A DNA stretch of 10,907 nt from Bordetella parapertussis (GTDB lineage Bacteria > Pseudomonadota > Gammaproteobacteria > Burkholderiales > SG8-41), in contig CAMBCD010000070.1 of assembly GCA_945863085.1 (NCBI GenBank), positions 1 through 10,907 of the forward strand. The letters are read 5' to 3'. Below, one piece after another: positions 1 through 6,175 of the stretch. The notes below the pieces were generated by a model. The model made no database searches and was not told the origin of the DNA. It worked only from the letters and a program-made list of their open reading frames with translations. Within the stretch, counting starts at the first letter, position 1. Every line of letters starts with the position of its first letter. A program made the translations under genes and the position numbers.

Positions 1-184
1 CGTCGCCGAGAAAAATCCGTTCCCGCTGGCCGCGAGCTTCGATATCAGCGCCGGCGGCGAGGCTTATGTCTCGACGCGGCTCAAGATGGGCCAGACTTCG
101 AACGTGCGCGCCATCGTCAAGGCCGATGGCAAGTTCTACACGGCCATCAAAGAAGTCAAAGTCACTGTAGGCGGCTGCGGTTGA
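1..184 (+). CDS. soxY: SoxY, sulfur-carrier subunit of SoxYZ (3' end only)
   Basis: Only the last 60 codons are present; the reading frame starts at base 2 and ends with TGA at 182-184. SoxY is the periplasmic carrier of the Sox pathway: thiosulfate and its sulfur intermediates are bound covalently to a cysteine on a flexible C-terminal arm. The visible part starts VAEKNPFPLAASFDIS and ends VTVGGCG, so the carrier cysteine is the second-last residue. The textbook arm is GGCGG; here the last glycine is missing because TGA follows directly. The visible part matches the immunoglobulin-like beta domain of the family, and the signal peptide would be upstream of the window. soxZ follows after 33 bp, so the two are surely co-transcribed. 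Identification rests on the tail motif plus the soxZAXB context and is firm. Confidence 0.93.
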   Translation, partial: VAEKNPFPLAASFDISAGGEAYVSTRLKMGQTSNVRAIVKADGKFYTAIKEVKVTVGGCG

Positions 185-217
185 CCGCAACCACCCCTGA
201 GAAACGAGGAGAACCTA

Positions 218-535
218 ATGGCTGAACCGATGAAAATCCGCGCCACGCTGCAGGGCGACACCGCGGACGTGCGCATCCTGATGCGACACCCGATGGAAAC
301 CGGCACGCGTAAAACCCCGAAGGGAGTCGTGCCCTTGCATTTCATCCAGAGCGTGATCGTCACTCACAACGGCAAAACCGTGCTCGACGCGCAATGGAGT
401 CAGGCCATTTCCCGGGATCCCTTCCTCGGCCTGCGCGTCAAAGGCGCCAAGGTTGGCGACAAGATCAGCGTCACCTGGACCGACAACAAGGGCGACAAGC
501 GCAGCGATGAAGTCGCGGTATCTGCAGGTACATGA
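218..535 (+). CDS. soxZ: SoxZ, partner subunit of the SoxYZ sulfur carrier
   Basis: This 105-residue protein has the usual SoxZ length. It has no signal peptide, as expected for a subunit exported by hitch-hiking with the SoxY precursor through the Tat system. Its start, MAEPMKIRA, and the segment HPMETGTRK followed by VPLHFIQ near residues 24-45 are typical of the family, as is the all-beta pattern of the rest. There is no cysteine, which fits a partner that shapes the carrier complex but does not itself bind sulfur. The ATG at 218 is preceded by GAGGAG at 206-211 with a 6-base gap, an excellent ribosome binding site that fixes the start. It lies 33 bp after soxY and 49 bp before soxA in the same orientation. 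Confidence 0.95.
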   Translation: MAEPMKIRATLQGDTADVRILMRHPMETGTRKTPKGVVPLHFIQSVIVTHNGKTVLDAQWSQAISRDPFLGLRVKGAKVGDKISVTWTDNKGDKRSDEVAVSAGT

Positions 536-584
536 CTGCGACGGCGCCCCTGCATATCAATAAAAGAAAAAGAAGGAGGAGATC

Positions 585-1397
585 GTGAAAAAAATGCGCG
601 GTATCACCCTGGCCTTGAGTGCGGCCCTCTGCCTTGCTGTGGCGCCTTCCGCCATGGCGCAGCAGGGCAACGGCCTTTCCGTCGGCCGCAAGATGCTGAT
701 GGAAGACAATCCCGGCGAACTGTGGCTTGATCAGGGCAAGGCCCTGTTTCTCCAGAAACGCGGCCCGAAAAATGTCTCTCTGGAGCAGTGTGATTTCGGC
801 ATGGGTCCCGGGAAACTCGAGGGCGCGGCAGCACGCCTGCCCCGCTATTTCGCCGACACCGACCGCGTCGAGGATCTGGAATCACGGCTGCTGACCTGCA
901 TGACGCAACTGCAGGGATTCGACCGCGCCCAGTTGATCAAACAGGCCATCGGCGCCCCGGCGAGCCGGGGCTCGGACATTGAGGCGCTGGCACTTTACGT
1001 GACCTCGCGCTCCAACGGCATGAAAATCAATGTCACGCTGAATCACCAGAAAGAGTACGACATGTACAAGGCCGGCGAATACCTGTTCTTCCGCCGCAGC
1101 GGCCAGACCGATTTCGGTTGTGTGCAATGCCACGGTGAAGCCGATAAACGCATCCGCCTGCAGGACCTGGTGCACATGACCAGCAAAGCGGGCGCGCAGG
1201 AAGTGGCGTCAACCTGGCCCGCCTACCGCGGCGCGCATTATGTCGTGCGCACCATGCAATGGCGCCTCAACGACTGCGTTTGGCAGATGCGCCTCCCCGA
1301 CCTCAAATATGCGACGGATTATTCCATTGCATTGACCACCTATCTCAACCGCCAGGGCAACGATGCAGTAATGCAGGTGCCCGGGTTCAAACGTTAG
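585..1397 (+). CDS. soxA: SoxA, single-haem c-type cytochrome subunit of SoxAX
   Basis: SoxA works in the periplasm with SoxX to join thiosulfate oxidatively to the SoxY cysteine. The 270-residue precursor begins with a Sec signal (MKKMRG, a hydrophobic stretch, then cleavage probably after SAMA near residue 25). The second half has one haem site, CVQCH at residues 179-183. The expected active-site cysteine is in LNDCVWQMR (Cys231). In the first domain no CxxCH exists; Cys69 and Cys105 remain and probably form a disulfide, so this is the single-haem form of SoxA rather than the two-haem Paracoccus form. The start is GTG at 585, supported by AAGGAGGAG at 573-581 just upstream; the next ATG (codon 4) would shorten the basic N-terminus. 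The stop is TAG at 1395-1397. Confidence 0.95.
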   Translation: MKKMRGITLALSAALCLAVAPSAMAQQGNGLSVGRKMLMEDNPGELWLDQGKALFLQKRGPKNVSLEQCDFGMGPGKLEGAAARLPRYFADTDRVEDLESRLLTCMTQLQGFDRAQLIKQAIGAPASRGSDIEALALYVTSRSNGMKINVTLNHQKEYDMYKAGEYLFFRRSGQTDFGCVQCHGEADKRIRLQDLVHMTSKAGAQEVASTWPAYRGAHYVVRTMQWRLNDCVWQMRLPDLKYATDYSIALTTYLNRQGNDAVMQVPGFKR

Positions 1398-1403
1398 GGG
1401 GAT

Positions 1404-2039
1404 GTGATGAAAACAACTTGGATCAAGTGGTTCATTTCCGCAGCAGCTGGACTGATGGTTGCCGGCTGCGCTTCCTACCCGGATCAGGCCACAACCCGGC
1501 AGCAGGCGGAAAAAATGGTGTTTGATGCGTTTACCGCATCACCGGCGCACATGAAACGCCTGGAGCAGGACCGGTCGCAGCAAATTTGCAGCAAAATCGG
1601 CGATGCCAAACTGACCCAGGCCGAAGCCGCCGAAGTAGTCAAACTGGCGCGGGCATCAATCAAATACCCGGCTTCCGGCAAGCTTGTCGGTGACTGGAAA
1701 ACCGGCGACAAGCTGGCGCATGACGGCGCGGGTGACCGTATCCGCAATGGCAAGACCGAGAAGCGCAAGGAAAATGGTGCTTTGTGCCAGAACTGTCACG
1801 CGCTGGCGCCCGGCGAGATCAACGTCGGCAACGTCGGCCCGAGCCTCACCGGTTACGGCAAGCAGCGCGGCAATTCCGAGGCAATCGTGAAATATACCTA
1901 CGAGAAGATCTATAACGCGTGGGCGGTATTTCCGTGCTCCAACATGCCGCGCCTGGGCGCCACCGGACACCTGACGCCGGAACAGATCACGCACATGGTG
2001 GCCTACTTGCTCGACCCGCAATCGCCGATAAACAAGTAA
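1404..2039 (+). CDS. soxX: SoxX, long lipoprotein-type c-type cytochrome of SoxAX
   Basis: SoxX is the second haem subunit of SoxAX and accepts electrons during thiosulfate loading on SoxY. The haem site is CQNCH at residues 128-132, and the probable axial methionine is Met181 in FPCSNMP. At 211 residues it is longer than short SoxX proteins: about 100 residues lie between the signal and the haem domain, with one cysteine (Cys62) of unknown role. The N-terminus MMKTTWIKWF, a hydrophobic stretch and LMVAGC form a lipobox with Cys22, so the mature protein is predicted to be lipid-anchored; residue +2 is alanine, which favours the outer membrane. GTG at 1404 and ATG at 1407 are both possible starts; AGGGGGA at 1396-1402 suits ATG 1407 slightly better. 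It follows soxA by 6 bp and is followed by a terminator. Confidence 0.92.
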   Translation: MMKTTWIKWFISAAAGLMVAGCASYPDQATTRQQAEKMVFDAFTASPAHMKRLEQDRSQQICSKIGDAKLTQAEAAEVVKLARASIKYPASGKLVGDWKTGDKLAHDGAGDRIRNGKTEKRKENGALCQNCHALAPGEINVGNVGPSLTGYGKQRGNSEAIVKYTYEKIYNAWAVFPCSNMPRLGATGHLTPEQITHMVAYLLDPQSPINK

Positions 2040-2060
2040 CTGCGATTGCTGTAACCAACC

Positions 2061-2090
2061 AGAGGCTTGGGCAACCAAGCCTCTTTTTTT
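2061..2090 (+). terminator. Intrinsic terminator between soxX and soxB
   Basis: The arms AGAGGCTTGG (2061-2070) and CCAAGCCTCT (2075-2084) pair perfectly over 10 bp around a GCAA loop, a GNRA-type tetraloop, and run into seven T residues at 2084-2090. This is a textbook rho-independent terminator on the plus strand. It starts 21 bp after the soxX stop and ends 15 bp before the soxB ATG, leaving no room for a promoter between it and soxB. soxB must therefore be reached by partial read-through or from a promoter inside soxX. Confidence 0.9.
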
Positions 2091-2105
2091 CGAAAGCCCA
2101 CTCTG

Positions 2106-3827
2106 ATGAACCTGTCGCGCCGGGAGTTTCTGCAGATCATGGCCGTGGCCGCAGCCCAGGGCTTGCCTCTCGGCGACGGTCGCGCATTTGCCGCGGCACG
2201 CAGCGGCGAACTCTATGCACTCGGCAAGCCGCAGGGCAACGTCACGCTGATGCATTTCACCGACTGCCACGCGCAGTTGCTGCCGGTCTATTTTCGCGAA
2301 CCGGATGTGAATATCGGCGTTGCCGATGCCCGTGGCCGGCCGCCGCATCTGGTCGGTGAATGGCTGTTGCGGCATGCCGGGATCAAACCGGGCTCCCGCG
2401 AAGCGCATGCTTTTACCCATCTGGATTATGTCGCCGCCGCCCGCACCTACGGCAAGGTCGGCGGTTTCGCACACCTCGCAACACTGGTTAAACAGGTTCG
2501 CGCGCAACGCCCCGGCGCCCTGCTGCTCGACGGCGGCGATACCTGGCAGGGTTCCGCTACTGCGTTGTGGAGCAAGGGCCAGGACATGATCGACGCCTCG
2601 AAGCTGCTCGGCGTCAACATCATGACCGGCCACTGGGAATTCACCTACGGCGCCAGACGGGTGCAGGAAGTGGTCAACAAGGATTTCAAAGGACAGGTGG
2701 AGTTCCTTGCACAAAACATCCGCACCGCCGATTTTGACGATCCGGTATTCAAGGACTACACGCTGCGCGAAATCAACGGCGCGCTGGTCGCGATCATCGG
2801 CCAGGCATTCCCCTATACTCCGATCGCCAATCCCCGCCATTTCGTCGCTGACTGGACCTTCGGCATCCAGGAGGAACGACTGCAACGCGTGATTGAAGAA
2901 GTGCGCAAAAAAGGCGCACATGCCGTGGTGCTGCTGTCGCATAACGGCATGGATACCGATCTCAAGCTTGCATCGCGGGTGTCCGGCCTGGATGTCATAC
3001 TCGGCGGCCATACCCACGATGCCGTGCCCCGCCCGGTCACCGTAAAAAACCGCGGCGGCCAGACGCTGGTGACCAATGCCGGGTCCAACGGCAAGTTTCT
3101 CGGTGTGCTGGAACTCGACGTTCGCGGCGGCAACGTCAAATCCGTCAACTACCGCCTGTTGCCGGTGTTCGCCAATCTGCTCGAAGCCGACACCGACATG
3201 ACTGCGCTGATCAAAAAACACCGCGCACCGTACGAAGCCAAACTCAATGAAAAACTCGCGGTCAGCGAGGGTCTGCTGTTCCGCCGCGGCAATTTCAACG
3301 GCAGTTTCGATCAACTGATACTGGATGCCCTGCTCGCAACCCAGGATGCTGAAATCGCGTTCTCGCCGGGCTTCCGCTGGGGCACTTCCATCCTGCCCGG
3401 CGAACCCATCACCACGGAAGACGTGATGAACATGACCGCAATCACCTACCCCTTTGTCACCACCAGCAATATCACCGGCGAAAATCTGAAAAACCTGCTC
3501 GAGGACATTTGCGACAACCTGTTCAACCCCGATCCGTATTACCAGCAGGGCGGCGACATGGTGCGTATCGGCGCATTGCAATACGCCTGTGACCCGACAC
3601 AGAAAATCGGCAACCGGATCAGCGACATGCGACTCAAAGGCAGGGCACTGGATGCGACCCGGACTTACAAGCTGACGAGTTGGGCACCAGTGGCCGAAGG
3701 CGCCTCGGGAGAACCGGTTTGGGATGTCGTCACTCGTTATCTGCGCGACAAAAAAGTGATCAAACCGCCGGTGCTGAACCGGCCGCGGGTGACGGGTGCC
3801 GCAGGAAATCCGGGGCTCGCCACCTGA
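2106..3827 (+). CDS. soxB: SoxB, Tat-exported di-manganese thiosulfohydrolase
   Basis: SoxB hydrolyses the sulfane-sulfonate on the SoxY cysteine arm and releases sulfate in the periplasm. The 573-residue protein begins with a twin-arginine signal, SRREFLQ at residues 4-10, and is probably cleaved after RAFA near residue 29. The metallophosphoesterase-fold metal ligands are all visible: DCH (Asp53, His55), GGDTWQGS (Asp145), GHWEFTYG (His176), SHNG (His279, Asn280) and GGHTHD (His302, His304). The C-terminal part is a 5'-nucleotidase-type domain. ATG 2106 is chosen because it puts the Tat motif at the very N-terminus; the in-frame TTG at 2067 lies inside the terminator hairpin. No strong ribosome binding site precedes ATG 2106 (only GAAAG about 10 bases upstream). 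The gene ends 15 bp from the stop of a convergent gene. Confidence 0.96.
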   Translation: MNLSRREFLQIMAVAAAQGLPLGDGRAFAAARSGELYALGKPQGNVTLMHFTDCHAQLLPVYFREPDVNIGVADARGRPPHLVGEWLLRHAGIKPGSREAHAFTHLDYVAAARTYGKVGGFAHLATLVKQVRAQRPGALLLDGGDTWQGSATALWSKGQDMIDASKLLGVNIMTGHWEFTYGARRVQEVVNKDFKGQVEFLAQNIRTADFDDPVFKDYTLREINGALVAIIGQAFPYTPIANPRHFVADWTFGIQEERLQRVIEEVRKKGAHAVVLLSHNGMDTDLKLASRVSGLDVILGGHTHDAVPRPVTVKNRGGQTLVTNAGSNGKFLGVLELDVRGGNVKSVNYRLLPVFANLLEADTDMTALIKKHRAPYEAKLNEKLAVSEGLLFRRGNFNGSFDQLILDALLATQDAEIAFSPGFRWGTSILPGEPITTEDVMNMTAITYPFVTTSNITGENLKNLLEDICDNLFNPDPYYQQGGDMVRIGALQYACDPTQKIGNRISDMRLKGRALDATRTYKLTSWAPVAEGASGEPVWDVVTRYLRDKKVIKPPVLNRPRVTGAAGNPGLAT

Positions 3828-3842
3828 ACACCACCGGGTCCA

Positions 3843-5306
3843 TTATTCGTTGATCCAGCCTTGTGTCCAGAACCGGGGAAACAACACGGCACTAACCGGG
3901 TGGGCTGCAAGATACGTTTTTTCGCGTTCGGCGATACGGGTAATTTCCGGCGCAACGCCGCAGGCCACAGCACTGGCGGCAATCACGGTCACCGTGATCA
4001 AGATTGCGTGCTGAACATTCCCGCAACGTACAGCAGGCGCGGTGAAATACAGTCCGAGGGCCCAGCCGCACAGCAATGCCAGCAGAGTCTGGCTGACCGG
4101 CATCACCAGAACACCGTCCGCCATCGCCTGCGCTGCCGCTCCCGCCAGCGCAGCCAGCAACGCAATTCGCAGCATTGCATTGCGTTCTCCGGCCTGGTTA
4201 ACAGTACGGCGCACATGCGCTGCAAAAACCAGCCCGGCTGCAGCGCATACCGCTGTCAGCAACACCGCAGCGGGGACCCCCCACTCCGCGAGCCACTGCA
4301 GAACCGCATTATGCGGATGCGATGCCACCTCCGTCGCAAAATAGGCGTAATGCATGGGCCCGACGCCAAGAAAGGGGTTCTGCGCCGCAAATGCAATGGC
4401 GGTTGTCCATAACACCTCTCGCAGCGACAAAGACACGATGTCTCCGGGGCGGTGGATGAATGATCCTGGCTGCGCCAGCAACCATGGGACCAGCAAAATG
4501 AAAAAGGCATAACACAGCAGCCCGCACAGCAGGCCGCCAATCTGCCATTTGATCCACTGCCGGCCGACGAGGCGGCCATAAATCGCCACGGCAGCAATAC
4601 CGATCAGCAGCGCGATCCAGGTGCCACGGGTACCGGAAGCGATAACCAGCATCCACCAGACTGCCGGGACGCTCCACAGCAAGATACGGCGCGCCAGCGT
4701 CGTCCCCCACCACATTGCGGGCAGCAGCAGAAAAGGCAGCAGCATGGTCTGAATGGGGCCGAAAAACCGCAGGTTCGAAAAATTGACATACAACTCACGG
4801 ATTTCAAAACTCTGCCCGTAAACCGGGCCGATCAGCAGCATGGCGGCATACACTCCACCGACACTGATCGCATATGCTGTTGCCGTTGCCAACATCAGCA
4901 GCACCAGCTGCTGATCCAGGCATTCGCCAAACCGGCGACGCTGCGCGGCAATGCATAACACCATCATCAGCAACAGCCACCACTGCCCCCATTCCAGCAA
5001 CGCCCAGCGCGGAAGCGGCGCCATGAGGCTGGACACAAACCCCAGCACGAATGCCGCCATTAATGAGATGCGGCACCAGTGCGGCAACAATACCCATGTA
5101 TCGGCCAGGCTGCGTCCGGCGCCCGGCCATGCAAGAGAAAGTACCACCGCCGCCAGTAATACCAGTTGGGCAAGGCGTTGTCCGTCATGCCACTGCAAGT
5201 CGGCAGCAAAATCAATATTTGGCGCCAGAAAAACAAAGGCCGCGACCGCCAGCAGAACCCGGGGCAATGTCCGCAGCGTCACCGGAGCCGGTTGGTTCGT
5301 ATTCAT
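3843..5306 (-). CDS. O-antigen ligase / pilin oligosaccharyltransferase-like membrane protein
   Basis: This is a 487-residue integral membrane protein with about ten or more hydrophobic segments. It resembles the WaaL/Wzy/PilO (TfpO) group, which transfers lipid-linked sugars in the periplasm. The most telling part is the periplasmic-loop region NPFLGVGPMHYAYF followed by HPHN at residues 330-333 and LQWLAEWG, a signature of ligases and PglL/PilO-type transferases. ASGTRGTW in mid-protein also fits the family. It lacks the long soluble C-terminal tail of PglL proteins, so a PilO-like or ligase role is more likely. It sits 153 bp downstream of the pilin gene on the same strand, as transferases that glycosylate pilins do; acting on that pilin is inference. 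The start is ATG 5306; an in-frame TTG at 5324 would add six residues. Neither has a clear ribosome binding site. Confidence 0.8.
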   Translation of the reverse strand: MNTNQPAPVTLRTLPRVLLAVAAFVFLAPNIDFAADLQWHDGQRLAQLVLLAAVVLSLAWPGAGRSLADTWVLLPHWCRISLMAAFVLGFVSSLMAPLPRWALLEWGQWWLLLMMVLCIAAQRRRFGECLDQQLVLLMLATATAYAISVGGVYAAMLLIGPVYGQSFEIRELYVNFSNLRFFGPIQTMLLPFLLLPAMWWGTTLARRILLWSVPAVWWMLVIASGTRGTWIALLIGIAAVAIYGRLVGRQWIKWQIGGLLCGLLCYAFFILLVPWLLAQPGSFIHRPGDIVSLSLREVLWTTAIAFAAQNPFLGVGPMHYAYFATEVASHPHNAVLQWLAEWGVPAAVLLTAVCAAAGLVFAAHVRRTVNQAGERNAMLRIALLAALAGAAAQAMADGVLVMPVSQTLLALLCGWALGLYFTAPAVRCGNVQHAILITVTVIAASAVACGVAPEITRIAEREKTYLAAHPVSAVLFPRFWTQGWINE

Positions 5307-5341
5307 GGTTTTCGCGAAAGGCAAGGCATCGACAAGCCACG

Positions 5342-5370
5342 ATCATCAGGGAATCCGCCGCAAATGCCAA
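5342..5370 (-). promoter_or_regulatory. Possible sigma-70 promoter for the transferase gene
   Basis: On the minus strand TTGGCA (5365-5370, five of six consensus bases) and GATGAT (5342-5347, four of six) are separated by exactly 17 bp. Transcription would start near 5335, about 29 bases before the ATG at 5306. It lies just after the pilin terminator, so it could give the transferase gene a low constant supply independent of the pilin promoter. The match is moderate and unsupported by other evidence. Confidence 0.35.
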
Positions 5371-5410
5371 TCAGGCAGGCCCACGGCGCAGATTTACAAC
5401 AACGATGTAC

Positions 5411-5438
5411 GAAAAAAAGCCCCGGAAAACCGGGGCTT
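5411..5438 (-). terminator. Intrinsic terminator after the pilin gene
   Basis: On the minus strand the arms AAGCCCCGG and CCGGGGCTT (plus-strand 5417-5425 and 5430-5438) pair over 9 bp around a TTTT loop, and the hairpin runs into seven T residues (plus-strand A at 5412-5418). It begins 21 bp after the pilin stop. This strong, GC-rich terminator should separate the abundant pilin message from the downstream transferase gene. Confidence 0.93.
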
Positions 5439-5459
5439 CTTTTCAAACCAGGTAGTAGA

Positions 5460-5894
5460 TCAGGTGCCCACGCCGGTTTTGGATTTGCCGCAACCACCGC
5501 CGTTGGTGTAACGCCAGGCCACCGACGATCCGCTGGAATTATCCGCAGTGATCAGCACTGTGCAGCTTCCGACGCCGGCCGTGCCGGTAATCAGGATGCC
5601 CGTACCGTCATAAGCCAGTGCAGAGATATTGCCGCTGGCTGCCGGCAGGGTCAGCGCACCGGTCGAACTGCGCACTTCGGTGGTGTCATCGCACTGGGTC
5701 AGGTCACCTGCATTGTTCTGCAGGCATTCGGCAATCGCCGTCTTGAAAGCCTGGACGCGGGACAGGTTGTCCTGCCACTTGGCGCGGGTGATGTAGTCCT
5801 GATACTGCGGAATCGCAATTGCCGCCAGAATGCCGATGATCGCCACGACGATCATCAGTTCGATCAGCGTGAAGCCTTTTTGCAGATTTTTCAT
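5460..5894 (-). CDS. pilA: Type IV major pilin (class IVa), PilA-like
   Basis: This encodes a 144-residue prepilin. The short leader MKNLQKG is followed by [16 protein letters not shown], the classic class IVa signature: the prepilin peptidase cuts between Gly7 and Phe8, the new N-terminal Phe is methylated, and Glu12 is mature Glu5. The hydrophobic helix continues to [12 protein letters not shown]. Four cysteines are present (57, 68, 111, 135); Cys111 and Cys135 probably close the C-terminal D-loop. The tail after Cys135, GKSKTGVGT, holds Ser138, Thr140 and Thr144, possible sites for an O-linked sugar. ATG 5894 is chosen for the leader length; GGGAG lies 7 bases upstream. Expression is probably driven by the sigma-54 promoter at 5953-5968. 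A strong terminator follows, then a transferase gene on the same strand. Confidence 0.96.
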   Translation of the reverse strand: MKNLQKGFTLIELMIVVAIIGILAAIAIPQYQDYITRAKWQDNLSRVQAFKTAIAECLQNNAGDLTQCDDTTEVRSSTGALTLPAASGNISALAYDGTGILITGTAGVGSCTVLITADNSSGSSVAWRYTNGGGCGKSKTGVGT

Positions 5895-5952
5895 GTGATG
5901 CTCCCAGAAAGTTGAACACATTGACGCCGGGCCAAGCCCGCCTGTGCATTAG

Positions 5953-5968
5953 AGCAAGTCCCGTACCA
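5953..5968 (-). promoter_or_regulatory. Sigma-54 (RpoN) promoter of the pilin gene
   Basis: The minus strand reads TGGTACGGGACTTGCT, which fits the -24/-12 consensus (TGGCACG-N4-TTGCW) at all but one position, with the required GG-N10-GC spacing. The start of transcription would be near 5942, giving a leader of about 48 bases before the pilin ATG. Sigma-54 control through PilS/PilR is established for type IV pilins in pseudomonads and several other proteobacteria. Confidence 0.88.
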
Positions 5969-6007
5969 TTTGATTTGACCACGGATGCGTCTTTAGCGAA
6001 AATATTT

Positions 6008-6020
6008 TAAGATATTGATT
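6008..6020 (-). promoter_or_regulatory. IHF-binding site upstream of the pilin promoter
   Basis: The minus strand reads AATCAATATCTTA, an exact match to the IHF consensus WATCAANNNNTTR. It lies inside an AT-rich stretch (about 5998-6040) that stands out from the GC-rich surroundings, at roughly -66 to -78 from the predicted start site. That is the usual place for IHF to bend DNA between an upstream activator and sigma-54 polymerase. The position and exact match support it; binding is inferred. Confidence 0.6.
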
Positions 6021-6064
6021 TTATTGATATTTTTAAGAATCCCACATTAAGACCTTTATTGCGG

Positions 6065-6098
6065 CGTGACCTGTGTCACGAATAGCCGTCACGGTCAC
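6065..6098. promoter_or_regulatory. GTGAC-rich palindromic region, candidate activator site
   Basis: CGTGACCTGTGTCACG at 6065-6080 is a perfect inverted repeat with 6-bp arms. It can also be read as CGTGA-N6-TCACG, the half-site layout of CRP/Vfr/FNR-type regulators. Two more GTCAC units follow at 6088-6092 and 6094-6098. The region lies about 120-155 bp upstream of the predicted pilin start site, where a sigma-54 activator such as PilR would bind; GTGTC at 6073-6077 resembles its reported half-site. Which protein binds cannot be told from sequence. Confidence 0.45.
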
Positions 6099-6158
6099 AA
6101 ACTTCCGAATTCCATATGTCAGCGAAACCAATCGCCACAGATAACGATCCGTCACAAG

Positions 6159-6175
6159 CTGACAAATTTTGTCAG
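6159..6175. repeat. Perfect 17-base dyad next to the glycosyltransferase stop
   Basis: CTGACAAA-T-TTTGTCAG has 8-bp arms around one central base and directly abuts the TGA of the TPR glycosyltransferase gene. No T-run follows on either strand, and a one-base centre cannot form a normal hairpin loop without opening pairs. It therefore looks more like an operator than a terminator, about 215-235 bp upstream of the predicted pilin start. Confidence 0.5.

Noticed and set aside
2067..2105. An upstream TTG start for soxB.
   Set aside because: It lies inside the terminator hairpin, would bury the twin-arginine signal 13 residues deeper, and has no ribosome site.
1656..3581. A 641-codon open frame on the minus strand opposite soxX and soxB.
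   Set aside because: It is the antisense shadow of two certain genes, arises from their GC-rich codon use, spans the terminator, and its translation shows no recognisable domain.
3828..3842. A shared bidirectional terminator between the convergent soxB and transferase genes.
   Set aside because: The 15-bp gap and its flanks show no inverted repeat with a T-run on either strand.
5166..5915. A 249-codon open frame on the plus strand across the pilin gene and its terminator.
   Set aside because: It runs antisense through a certain pilin gene and the terminator hairpin, with no ribosome site or domain.
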